A stretch of DNA of 18,381 bases from the NCBI GenBank assembly GCA_964433555.1, contig CAYSRG010000035.1, positions 1 to 18,381 on the forward strand, given 5' to 3'. This document shows positions 7,568 through 15,596 of this stretch, piece after piece (position 1 is the first letter of the stretch; each line of letters begins with the position of its first letter). Both the position numbers and the translations under genes were made by a program. The notes under the pieces are model-generated. The model did not search any database. It saw only the letters and a program-made list of their open reading frames with translations, and was not told where the DNA came from. Source of the DNA: Stramentimicrobium sp964433555. GTDB lineage: Bacteria > Atribacterota > Phoenicimicrobiia > Phoenicimicrobiales > Stramentimicrobiaceae.

Positions 7568-7951
7568 TCAACTAGTTTTAATGATCCAGTCATCTAAAAA
7601 ATTTATCATTGCCGGTATATTAATTAAGGCACTTTCATTGTTTTTTAATTTAAATATTCTTTCATATTTTTCCCCTTTCAATTCTTGATTATCTATTGAT
7701 TCTATTACAATCTTATGATTTGATCCTGTAATCATAGCTACTATTCTTTTATCTTTTTCAATCAGACTAATTTCCTTATTATCCAACCAAACTTTGTAAT
7801 CAGCAGTAGCTTTATAATGATCATCATTAACAATAATCTCTTTATTATCAATAATTACTTTGTGCTCTTTGCCATTGATATAAAGAAACATACCTATTAA
7901 TACTAGTAGGACAATAAGTACAATTCTTATTACAAAACGCTTTTTCAACAT
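7568..7951 (-). CDS. Small membrane-anchored protein at the end of the ABC transporter operon
   Basis: A 127-residue protein with a basic N-terminus (MLKKRFVIR), one hydrophobic helix (about residues 7-25) and a hydrophilic remainder predicted to lie outside the membrane, with alternating beta-like stretches such as KVIIDNKEIIV and KIVIESI. No cysteines and no recognised enzyme motif. AGGAGGGAATTC directly precedes the ATG. It starts 18 bp after the second permease, so it belongs to the transporter operon and may be a transporter accessory or membrane-tethered sensor of the substrate. It could belong to one of the short domain-of-unknown-function families seen beside DUF3798 transporters (possibly DUF6672), which I cannot verify. 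Confidence 0.78.
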   Translation of the reverse strand: MLKKRFVIRIVLIVLLVLIGMFLYINGKEHKVIIDNKEIIVNDDHYKATADYKVWLDNKEISLIEKDKRIVAMITGSNHKIVIESIDNQELKGEKYERIFKLKNNESALINIPAMINFLDDWIIKTS

Positions 7952-7969
7952 GAATTCCCTCCTGGTGTA

Positions 7970-9103
7970 CTAATTTTTTACAAGAATACTTTTTCTATAA
8001 TCCATCACTTTTCTACGTTCATTTTCCCTTTCAACTCGTTTTCTCCAGGCATACAATGCAAGGGAAAAAGCTATAACTCCATAAGAGACAAAAACTCTAA
8101 AATATTCTCCGAGTTGTGCTTGACCCATAAGTTCCTTACCAGCCCTAGGTGATACCACAAACATTGTATGAAAGAGAATTACTCCTATAAAAACATTGGT
8201 AATATTAGCTTTAGTTACCGATGCTCCGCCCACTAACAAAGCAGCAATAGCAAATACTCCGACCTGTTCATGGCTATTATAAGTATTCATAGTCCCGATA
8301 TTTTGCAAAAATATAATTTGCCCATAACAAGCCAGTACCGTAGAAATAACTATGGATAAAACGCGTGTTTTTTCAACATCAATTCCTGAAGTTCTAGCAA
8401 CTTCATTATCCTGTCCTACTGTACGCATATCTTGACCAAGTTTTGTCTTCTTAAACCATACAATAAATATACACAATACAATAATGAATAAAAAAGTCGC
8501 AACAGGTATTGGTATAGTACCTACCTTTAAAGGAATTAAATTATCGAGAACTTGTCTAATGCTTAGTAAGTTTATCGCATTTCGGATTCCATATCCTCTT
8601 GGCAACAGAATGTCAGGATTAGAAATAGGAATAATATTACCCATTCCATAAAGCACAATTACCTGATATATTCCATTCATAAAAAATGAGACCATGAATC
8701 CTGTTACCATTTCTCTACCCTTAGCACGGTTAAGAATTATTCCTGCAAAATAACCAAATATAATTGCAATTGGTGTCGATATCAACATCGCTAACAATAA
8801 ACCTGATATTCCTACAATATGCCAATCTGTGATAAAAATAAGACTGATCTCTCCAGCCATTGCTCCAAGAACAATTCCAAAATTCATGCCCATTCCTGCC
8901 ATTACCGGAATGAGAAGTGCAAGGATTAGAAATGTATTTCTGGAAATTCTAATCATTAGTTCTCTAACAACATTGTTCACTGAAAGTCCTGATAAAGGAA
9001 GAGCAAAGGCAACTACAATAGCAAATATAATAGGAACCGAATAATTTATTAAGAAATAAACAAATGGATTCATCGTTGTGGTTGAGACTTGTTTTTTCAT
9101 CAT
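7970..9103 (-). CDS. ABC transporter permease, BPD_transp_2 family (second permease)
   Basis: A 377-residue inner-membrane protein with about eight to ten hydrophobic segments of the branched-chain amino acid/ribose/nucleoside permease class. The cytoplasmic coupling region is recognisable in EVARTSGIDVEKTRVLSIVIS, and the conserved AIAALLVGGASVTKANITNV follows. The C-terminus is basic (YAWRKRVERENERRK). It overlaps the preceding permease gene by 4 bp (ATGA type), which implies translational coupling. A second ATG lies directly after the first and has slightly better spacing to GGGAAAG. It should form a heterodimer with the permease encoded upstream. Confidence 0.92.
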   Translation of the reverse strand: MMKKQVSTTTMNPFVYFLINYSVPIIFAIVVAFALPLSGLSVNNVVRELMIRISRNTFLILALLIPVMAGMGMNFGIVLGAMAGEISLIFITDWHIVGISGLLLAMLISTPIAIIFGYFAGIILNRAKGREMVTGFMVSFFMNGIYQVIVLYGMGNIIPISNPDILLPRGYGIRNAINLLSIRQVLDNLIPLKVGTIPIPVATFLFIIVLCIFIVWFKKTKLGQDMRTVGQDNEVARTSGIDVEKTRVLSIVISTVLACYGQIIFLQNIGTMNTYNSHEQVGVFAIAALLVGGASVTKANITNVFIGVILFHTMFVVSPRAGKELMGQAQLGEYFRVFVSYGVIAFSLALYAWRKRVERENERRKVMDYRKSILVKN

Positions 9104-10146
9104 CTTTCCCTTTCTATTTTTCTTGTCAATGCGTAGACAATCAAACCATTAGAAACAATTATTCTAATAGTTTCTGACATATCAGATTGAACAATATTAT
9201 TCATTACTGAGGGTGTCATTGTCAGAATACCCTGAAAAAGAAATGCTCCAATAATTACATTTTTGATTGATGCTTTTTTTATAGAAGCACCACCAAGAAG
9301 CAAAGCTGCAATAGCTGGAAAAGCCATGTAAAGTGGCGCTAAATATAACTGGATAAAACCAAAGCTTTCTTGATAAACAATAATTCCAATAGCAGCAATA
9401 ACGGTTGATAATATGACCGAAATCATCCGCATTTTATTCACATTTATGCCGCAAGATTTGGCATAATAAGCATTAGAACCAACAGCAGCCATTGCTGTTC
9501 CTGTTTTTGTCTTAAAAAATGCCCAAACTAAAAAAGATAGTAGTGAAAAAAATAAAATAGTTCCAGTGGGAAAAACGATATGACTTCCAAAATTAATCTT
9601 TAAAAAATCAGTTAAAACATGAAACCAATAACCTTGCAGGCTTATGGTTGTTCTTAATCCTGATCCACCAACTGCCCATATCATATTCGGACTCTTATAA
9701 GGAAGAAGTAGCCACAAAATACACATGAAAGAAACTGAAGAGAATCCTATATAAGTCGCCACAACCATCTCATCTCCCTTGATTTTGTTAAGTAGAATGC
9801 CGTATAAAAAACCTAAAATTACAGCAATGAAAATCGCAATCCCTATCGCTGTAAAAAATCCCATAAAACCTCTCAATTCAAGTTCAATACTCGTAACTGC
9901 GCCTACGAGACCAGCAATGATACCCAACTGTAAGCCAAAATTTAATCCACAACCAGCTTTTACCATTGGTATCAGAGATAAAACTAATATTCCATTCATA
10001 CCAAATCTAACAATAACGTCATTAAGGGATGAATCAATACGAACTCCAACTATTGGAGCAATAACAAAAAGTGAGCCTATAAAAAAGAAAATTATAATCC
10101 GTGGTAAACCAATAATTTCAACTATTTTTTTAATCTTTTCCTTCAT
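9100..10146 (-). CDS. ABC transporter permease, BPD_transp_2 family (first permease)
   Basis: A 348-residue polytopic membrane protein paralogous to the next permease. The two share the spacing and wording of the C-terminal half: here YYAKSCGINVNKMRMISVIL and then AIAALLLGGASIKKASIKNV. Two non-identical permeases suit the nucleoside/BMP branch of the family. The start overlaps the ATPase stop by 4 bp (ATGA). No separate promoter is expected. Confidence 0.92.
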   Translation of the reverse strand: MKEKIKKIVEIIGLPRIIIFFFIGSLFVIAPIVGVRIDSSLNDVIVRFGMNGILVLSLIPMVKAGCGLNFGLQLGIIAGLVGAVTSIELELRGFMGFFTAIGIAIFIAVILGFLYGILLNKIKGDEMVVATYIGFSSVSFMCILWLLLPYKSPNMIWAVGGSGLRTTISLQGYWFHVLTDFLKINFGSHIVFPTGTILFFSLLSFLVWAFFKTKTGTAMAAVGSNAYYAKSCGINVNKMRMISVILSTVIAAIGIIVYQESFGFIQLYLAPLYMAFPAIAALLLGGASIKKASIKNVIIGAFLFQGILTMTPSVMNNIVQSDMSETIRIIVSNGLIVYALTRKIERER

Positions 10147-11759
10147 TTATATACACTTCCCTCCTTTTCCTCAATTTTTTTTCCTAACATAAGTAATCCG
10201 AATTCTTCAGGTTGTGCATTAGGAGGTAATATTCCGCTTATCTGTCCTTCATCTACAATAGCTATCCTTTCACAGATTGACATGAGTTCTATAAGCTCTG
10301 AAGATACCATAATAATTGTAGTACCATATTTACGATTATACTGACGCAATGTATCTAAAACGAGACTTTTTGCTCCAACATCAATGCCTCGCGTAGGCTC
10401 AGAAACAAATATTAGCTCTGGCTGCAACACAAACACTTTGGCCATACATAATTTTTGCTGATTCCCTCCGGAAAGTTCAAAGGCAAGCTGTTTTTCACTT
10501 TCACATTTAATCTGCAAACTATCAATGTATTCCTTGGTAATTTTAATCATTGCCTGATCATCACAAAATTTGATCATTCCACCTAAAAAAGATTTAATAA
10601 ACTTTTCCTTAATTTGCATTGCCGTAAAAGTAATATTCTTAAAAATGGGCTGATCAAGAAGCAATCCAAGGCCGCGGCGATCTTCTGATACAAAAGCTAT
10701 TCCCTGTTCTAATATATACTTAGAATTATTGAGATGAATGGGTTTACCTTTAAATTTGACTTCTCCCTCAGCAGGGTAAAGCCCCATAATACCATTGGCA
10801 ATACCTAATTTCCCCTGACCGGTAAGACCTCCGATACCAAATATTTCTCCTTTGTTTACTTTAAATGATACTCCATTAACTTGTTCTCCTGGCATATCTA
10901 CCCATAAATTATTTACTTCCAGGATAGTATCATTAATTTTTCTTGTTTCCTTTGCTTTAAGATTACCTTTTTTAAGTTCATGGCCAATCATGTATTCCGC
11001 AATCTCTCTCGGATTAGTCTCGGTTGGGACTAACTCTTTTTGAATAGCACCATCCCTGAGCACAAATATCCTGTCACAGCCATTAAGAATTTCCTGAAGT
11101 CTATGGGAGATAAATATGATAGAAATACCTGCAGCAGTAAGTTTTTTTATTGCTTTTATTACTATATCAGCCTCAGATTCTGTCAGAACTGCCGTAGGTT
11201 CATCAAGAACTAATAATTTCAGTGATTTTCTATCAATTTCCCGAGCTATTTCAATAAACTGCTTATGACCAATTGGTATTTCTTTTACTACCATTTCAGG
11301 ATCGAGTTCAATATCTAGCTTTTTAATTGCTTCTATTGTCCTTCTTTTCATTTCTTCCCTATCTAACAAATTGATCTTATCTCCAAAAATTTCAGAAATA
11401 AAATTATATTTGGTCGGTTCTTTATTTAATAAAATATTTTCTGTTACTGTGTAATCAGGAATGAAAATAAATTCTTGATGAACCATACCAATTCCCGCAT
11501 CAATTGCATCAAATGGTGAATTAAAACTTACTTCCTTTCCAGCAAAAATTATCTTCCCTTCAAAACCACCGGTTTCATGGATAATGCGATTTCCAAAAAG
11601 AATATTCATCAAAGTGGATTTCCCAGCTCCATTCTCTCCTACCAAACCAACAATCTCACCATATTTTACTGAAATATTAATATCTTTGAGTACTTTATTG
11701 CCATAAAAACTTTTGCTAACCTTCTCCATTTTTAATAAATAATTTTCTTTTAATTCCAT
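10143..11759 (-). CDS. ABC transporter ATP-binding protein with two fused NBDs (sugar/nucleoside type)
   Basis: A 538-residue cytoplasmic ATPase of the RbsA/MglA/nucleoside-importer class with two tandem nucleotide-binding domains. NBD1: Walker A GENGAGKST (41-49), Walker B LLVLDEP (182-188), and a degenerate signature PIGHKQF (162-168). NBD2: a degenerate Walker A GGLTGQGKL (310-318), SEDRR (358-362), a canonical LSGGNQQ signature (429-435), and SEPTRGIDVG (453-462) in place of DEPTRG. This asymmetry, with one good Walker A and one good signature, is normal for the class and leaves one strong composite ATP site. AAAGGTGACCAA precedes the ATG. The gene lies 100 bp after the binding-protein gene, with a strong hairpin between them, and overlaps the first permease. 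Confidence 0.95.
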   Translation of the reverse strand: MELKENYLLKMEKVSKSFYGNKVLKDINISVKYGEIVGLVGENGAGKSTLMNILFGNRIIHETGGFEGKIIFAGKEVSFNSPFDAIDAGIGMVHQEFIFIPDYTVTENILLNKEPTKYNFISEIFGDKINLLDREEMKRRTIEAIKKLDIELDPEMVVKEIPIGHKQFIEIAREIDRKSLKLLVLDEPTAVLTESEADIVIKAIKKLTAAGISIIFISHRLQEILNGCDRIFVLRDGAIQKELVPTETNPREIAEYMIGHELKKGNLKAKETRKINDTILEVNNLWVDMPGEQVNGVSFKVNKGEIFGIGGLTGQGKLGIANGIMGLYPAEGEVKFKGKPIHLNNSKYILEQGIAFVSEDRRGLGLLLDQPIFKNITFTAMQIKEKFIKSFLGGMIKFCDDQAMIKITKEYIDSLQIKCESEKQLAFELSGGNQQKLCMAKVFVLQPELIFVSEPTRGIDVGAKSLVLDTLRQYNRKYGTTIIMVSSELIELMSICERIAIVDEGQISGILPPNAQPEEFGLLMLGKKIEEKEGSVYK

Positions 11760-11799
11760 TTGGTCACCTTTTAAAGTAAATTATTAGGTAAAATACAAT

Positions 11800-11827
11800 C
11801 AGGGAAAGGAGCAGGATCCTTTCCCTG
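11800..11827. terminator. Strong intercistronic hairpin between binding protein and ATPase
   Basis: CAGGGAAAGGA (11800-11810) pairs perfectly with TCCTTTCCCTG (11817-11827) around a 6-base loop. On the minus-strand transcript it follows the binding-protein stop by 32 bases and is followed by ATTGTATTTT, a weak U-tract. It probably acts as a partial terminator or mRNA-stabilising 3' end, so that binding protein is made in excess over the membrane components. Confidence 0.7.
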
Positions 11828-11859
11828 CTAGAACACCCTTGATAAGTTATTGTTACAAA

Positions 11860-13053
11860 TTACTTTTTCCCAATATCTCTATCATAATATTTTTCAGGTA
11901 TTACTTCAGACGTTAGATTCAAATAACCTTTTCCAAATACATATGTGTCTTGATAAATAAGCAAAAAGTTTTTCTGTTCCACATCATTAGCATCAACGTA
12001 ATAACTGCCATTCCACTTTGCATCACCTGTATGTTTACCAATTGAATCCATAATATCATCTTTATTTAACAATTCAGCTGTGCCTTCAATGACTCTTTTA
12101 GCATGTTCTGTAAGTCCTGTAGACATAGAATAGGCAAAAGAATACGCCCAGCATGCTATACGTCCGGATGCACCCATTTCTACAACCTTCTCTTCAATTT
12201 TTTTCACAATTTTTGGCCAATTCCCTCTATCTTCTTCAGCAAATTCAACACCTAAGGCACCAGGATAACCCATTGTAGGAGTTCCACGTTGTGCTTCAAT
12301 ATAGATGCCTCCGTGCTCTACAACTCGTTTTATAAGAGGCTCGTGATGTGAGGCATTAGTAGAGAAAAAAGCTGTTTTCTGGCCATATTGCTCTACCCAG
12401 GTAGGAACCTTTTCAAGTAAAAATTGTTGAGCTCCGGCTACGCCCACATCACTGGTTGGGTCAGGAGCGCCTACAACATAAAAATTTAAACCAAGATCTT
12501 GACAAGCCACTTCCTTTATACTTTTCATCCTAGAAATAAGCTCCATGCTTAAATGTCTTGGAAAGGTAATAAACACATAATTCTCAGCACCCAATTTCTT
12601 GGCTTCTAAAACAGCTAAATATCCCCGTGATATATTATCTGTATACACAGATAGATCAGCTACACTAGAAACCATAACCGGATCTTCATGTGGATTCCCC
12701 GCAAATAAGAGTATATCTGGTCTAATCTCCCTGACTCTTCTAAATCCTTCAACGATTCCAGGAATTGCTTCATTAACCACAATTGCCTTCATCAAAGGAT
12801 CATCTGCATAGCTTGTAATAAGGCTAATAGTTGTTTCCATTTCTGTCATGAAGTTATCGGGTAAAGTCAGATGATTAATATAGCCTCCCTCTGAAACTGA
12901 TCCATACTCTTTAAGCATCCATTCTGCTCCCCTGAGCTCATCTTCAGACTGTGAAACTGTATTAGTCAATACTCCAATATGAAAAGGTGCATTTGCGAAA
13001 ACAATATTAGAAAACAAAGCTAAGAACACAAAAACTAAAAATAATTTTTTCAT
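11860..13053 (-). CDS. DUF3798-like periplasmic solute-binding protein of the ABC importer
   Basis: A 397-residue exported protein. MKKLFLVFVFLALFSNIVFA is a typical signal peptide with likely cleavage near residues 20-22 (FANA). There is no lipobox cysteine, so it should be free in a periplasm. The mature start FHIGVLTNTVSQSEDELRGAE is the hallmark I associate with DUF3798, a family related in fold to type 1 periplasmic binding proteins. The ligand is unknown; the neighbouring double-NBD ATPase and paired permeases resemble nucleoside/BMP-type importers. The frame is open 11 codons further upstream (13086), but AAGGAGA lies about 10 nt before the ATG at 13053 and only that start begins with the signal peptide. 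It is the first gene of the ABC operon. Confidence 0.9.
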   Translation of the reverse strand: MKKLFLVFVFLALFSNIVFANAPFHIGVLTNTVSQSEDELRGAEWMLKEYGSVSEGGYINHLTLPDNFMTEMETTISLITSYADDPLMKAIVVNEAIPGIVEGFRRVREIRPDILLFAGNPHEDPVMVSSVADLSVYTDNISRGYLAVLEAKKLGAENYVFITFPRHLSMELISRMKSIKEVACQDLGLNFYVVGAPDPTSDVGVAGAQQFLLEKVPTWVEQYGQKTAFFSTNASHHEPLIKRVVEHGGIYIEAQRGTPTMGYPGALGVEFAEEDRGNWPKIVKKIEEKVVEMGASGRIACWAYSFAYSMSTGLTEHAKRVIEGTAELLNKDDIMDSIGKHTGDAKWNGSYYVDANDVEQKNFLLIYQDTYVFGKGYLNLTSEVIPEKYYDRDIGKK

Positions 13054-13400
13054 TGTACTATAATCTCCTTTTTTAAAAATTAACACTTATTTTATGATAC
13101 TGTATAAATTTATTTTTCTCCCATTAATCACCTCCAATTATTTATTTGGTATCATCAGTATGGCTATAGAATAATGTCTTTATTTTTATAAAAAATATTT
13201 TCCCAGTACAACTTTTTTAAAATCATCTATCAATGCGATAAATAATTCAATTTAACAAGGTGCTTACTAAATATACCCAATATTTACCAACATCATTTTT
13301 CTTTGAGAATTAAAGAATTTTTTTCTTTTTTTGTTAACCTTATAAAAAAGAATAATCAGCTATGTATACGGGATTATCTTACGCTTCCATTTTGGTGTTC
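13054..13400. other. Leader and presumed promoter region of the ABC operon
   Basis: About 350 bases without a supported gene. It should contain the promoter of the binding-protein gene. The best candidate is weak: TTGTAC on the minus strand with a poor AT-rich -10. Two other items stand out: a strong Shine-Dalgarno plus four-codon frame (13110-13136), and an inverted repeat ATAATC ... GATTAT around GTATAC (about 13352-13377), which could be an operator. No GC-rich terminator for the upstream hydrolase operon is seen. Confidence 0.45.
13110..13136 (-). promoter_or_regulatory. Strong ribosome binding site followed by a four-codon ORF (MGEK) in the leader
   Basis: On the minus strand GGAGGTG (13136-13130) is followed after 5 bases by ATG GGA GAA AAA TAA (13124-13110). 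It lies 57 bases upstream of the binding-protein start. A near-perfect ribosome binding site on a minimal frame could stall or load ribosomes and stabilise or regulate the leader. It may equally be a relic of a deleted gene start. Confidence 0.4.
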
Positions 13401-14663
13401 TCATTTAATATATCCTAGTGCTTTTAACCTTTGATTAATTGCTTCCTTTTCTTTTTGAGAAAATCTTTTGGTAGAAGTAGCTTGGGTTTTAAGTAATGCA
13501 TTTAGTTTTTTTCTTATCTCTTTCAATTTTTCTCTGTCAAATCTTTGAACAATATTTTGTCGTTCTTGTGGATCATGAATTAGATCAAAGTATTCTTCTT
13601 CTCCCAATGTTAAATTTCTAATAAATTTAAAATCTTTGCCTCTATAGGATTGCAAGGCCCCTTCTCCTCTTAACTCAAATAGATCCTCGGAATAGACCTC
13701 ATCCCGATCCTGATCTTGCTGAAGTAGGGGTAGCCACGACTGTCCATCAAAATCGAAGGATTGAGTTGAAATTCCAACATGCTCCAATAAAGTAGGTACC
13801 AAATCAATGGATCTAACCATCCCATTGATAACCTTACCACCAGGAAAAACTGATCCTTTGATAATCATGGCAACATGTAAATCATGGTCGCGCATAGTTA
13901 TATGTTGGGGATATCTTATTCCGCCTTTTCTCCAGGGAATAAGCTGTGCAGGATGTTCACCCAAATTGGTTCCATGGTCGCTCATCACTACAATTGTTGT
14001 ATTTTCATAAATGTTTAATTCTTTTAATGTGTTGATTAAGCGCTGAATTAAGTTTTCGTCTGCCATTTTAATTTTTGCATCATAGTAACTGAATTCTGAG
14101 AGTTTTTCTTTCTTGATAAGTCCTTTTTCAATTAGGGCATGTTCCGAACCTTCATGGGTTTCATAAAGATGACCCCACATAAAAAATTTTTTTTGATAAT
14201 TACTTTTCAACCAGTCAAAAAATTCTTCTACCCAATAATTTCCTGCATAAAAAATTTCATCACCTGCTGTTCCTGCATATTGAACTTCTTCCCAACTTGA
14301 TTCTTTGGAAGTCTCACTAAAAAATTCAAAGCCTTCCCCAAATCCATGTTGCCTGGATAACAACCCATTTCCCACAAATCCGGCTGTACGATAACCTTTT
14401 TCTTTTAATATGGTGGCAATTGAGGGACCAAATAAATGAGAATAAGGATCTCTTACACCATGTTTATTGGGATATTTACCTGTAATCACTGAACCCATTG
14501 CAACTGGTGTGAAATCTGCTGAGGAAAAACATTGTCTGAACCTTACCCCTTCATGCGCTATCTGATCAATGGCCGGGGTCGCAATTTTCTGATAACCATA
14601 ACAGCTTAGATGATCCGGGCGAACTTCATCTAAGCTAATAATAATGATGTTTTGTTTTTTCAT
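13401..14663 (-). CDS. Sulfatase-fold hydrolase (alkaline phosphatase superfamily), Thr at nucleophile position
   Basis: A 420-residue cytoplasmic protein with no signal peptide. The N-terminus IIIISLDEVRPDHLSCYGYQ supplies metal ligand Asp12 (with Glu13), and SDHGTNLGEH supplies Asp229 and His230. WGHLYETHEG (163-172) matches the usual active-site His region. Sulfatases normally have C/S-x-P-x-R, converted to formylglycine; here the aligned segment is FTPVAMGSVITG (51-62), so the nucleophile position is Thr52 and the Arg is Met. This fits the threonine-type phosphodiesterase/phosphotransferase members better than true FGly sulfatases. AAAGGAATAAATC precedes the ATG. It follows the PP-loop gene by 81 bp. 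Possible substrates are a phosphodiester or an unusual sulfate ester inside the cell. Confidence 0.87.
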   Translation of the reverse strand: MKKQNIIIISLDEVRPDHLSCYGYQKIATPAIDQIAHEGVRFRQCFSSADFTPVAMGSVITGKYPNKHGVRDPYSHLFGPSIATILKEKGYRTAGFVGNGLLSRQHGFGEGFEFFSETSKESSWEEVQYAGTAGDEIFYAGNYWVEEFFDWLKSNYQKKFFMWGHLYETHEGSEHALIEKGLIKKEKLSEFSYYDAKIKMADENLIQRLINTLKELNIYENTTIVVMSDHGTNLGEHPAQLIPWRKGGIRYPQHITMRDHDLHVAMIIKGSVFPGGKVINGMVRSIDLVPTLLEHVGISTQSFDFDGQSWLPLLQQDQDRDEVYSEDLFELRGEGALQSYRGKDFKFIRNLTLGEEEYFDLIHDPQERQNIVQRFDREKLKEIRKKLNALLKTQATSTKRFSQKEKEAINQRLKALGYIK

Positions 14664-14744
14664 GATTTATTCCTTTCTGAATTCTTAACCAAGAGAAATA
14701 TAAACTACTCCAAACTGTAAATAAAGGGAATATTTGCCTCTCGT

Positions 14745-15572
14745 TTACATATAGCCCAACTTTCTCAGTCTTTCCATGGCTTTCTCTTTATCCTGTCTTC
14801 TCCCTGCTCGCTCAGGAACATTTTCTAAATCCTGTTCCCAAGCAGGAACTCCAATATCACCAGGATTGGAGCTACTTCTAGCACCTAAGGAACGATAGCC
14901 TATCTTGTAAAGGGGGCAATATGGAAGATTGTGCAGGTGGGTATTATCCCAGATATCTCTTTCAGTAAAATGTAGAATGGGAGAAACACGGGTATGCTCA
15001 GGCATGAGATAGCCTCCCTCTTTGTGAGTGAAATATTCATCTTCTTTCCGGGCTGCCTGCTCATCACGTCGTAAAGCCATAAAGATAAGTTCTGCACCAC
15101 TTTCTTCAATATATTGATTAAGCACTACTGTTTTCATTAAATGATTCCCGGCATAAGACTCTGCTTCAAATACAAAGGAATCTTCAATAAACTCTATTCG
15201 TTTTAACTCTTCCTGATTTCTTTTGTTAAGACGTTTTACTTGAACTGTGTTTCCCAGATGACTCAAACAAGCAGATAATACATCAAAATTGCATAACCAT
15301 TTTAAGTCAATATGCCATACCTTAGAAACACTGACCAAGAAATCGGTAATTTCCGGAAAAGCATCTCCTTCATCGATGGTAATAACCTGGGGTAGAGGAA
15401 TATTTTCTTCCACACAGACCTGACGTACAATCCATAAATTTGTGGTAGAATCCTTTCCTCCCGTCCAGGTGATGGCACACTTGCGTGGATCATATTTCTC
15501 AAATGCTTCCTTGATTACTTGTTTAGATTTTTTGATTAATTCCTGATTTCTTTCTACTTTTTCTTTATTCAT
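14745..15572 (-). CDS. PP-loop ATP pyrophosphatase of the CysD/PAPS reductase family
   Basis: A 275-residue cytoplasmic protein with the N-type PP-loop TGGKDST (37-43), RRDEQAAR (168-175) and RVSPILHFTERDIW (195-208), all typical of the phosphoadenosine phosphosulfate reductase superfamily. The C-terminus (ERAGRRQDKEKAM, then LRKLGYM) matches the ending of CysD, subunit 2 of the two-part sulfate adenylyltransferase. The cysteines needed for a reductase are missing: GYRSLGARSS (225-234) has no Cys pair, and there is no terminal ECG(I/L)H. There is no CysN GTPase in the window, though a complete Sat is encoded 11 kb downstream. It lies 24 bp after one sulfatase-fold gene and 81 bp before the other, in one apparent operon, with AAGGAGTTAGAG before the ATG. 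A role in adenylating a substrate, or in a thiolation-type reaction, is inference. Confidence 0.88.
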   Translation of the reverse strand: MNKEKVERNQELIKKSKQVIKEAFEKYDPRKCAITWTGGKDSTTNLWIVRQVCVEENIPLPQVITIDEGDAFPEITDFLVSVSKVWHIDLKWLCNFDVLSACLSHLGNTVQVKRLNKRNQEELKRIEFIEDSFVFEAESYAGNHLMKTVVLNQYIEESGAELIFMALRRDEQAARKEDEYFTHKEGGYLMPEHTRVSPILHFTERDIWDNTHLHNLPYCPLYKIGYRSLGARSSSNPGDIGVPAWEQDLENVPERAGRRQDKEKAMERLRKLGYM

Positions 15573-15596
15573 CTCTAACTCCTTTTTTATTTTTTA

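Noticed and set aside
8829..14010. Plus-strand open frames opposite the permeases, ATPase, binding protein and sulfatase-fold gene (8829-9044, 9779-10192, 10852-11043, 12599-12811, 13807-14010)
   Set aside because: All are antisense shadows of well-supported minus-strand genes with low-complexity translations.
14745..15572. Annotation as a working PAPS or APS reductase
   Set aside because: The redox cysteines and the terminal ECG(I/L)H motif are absent, and the C-terminus resembles CysD instead.
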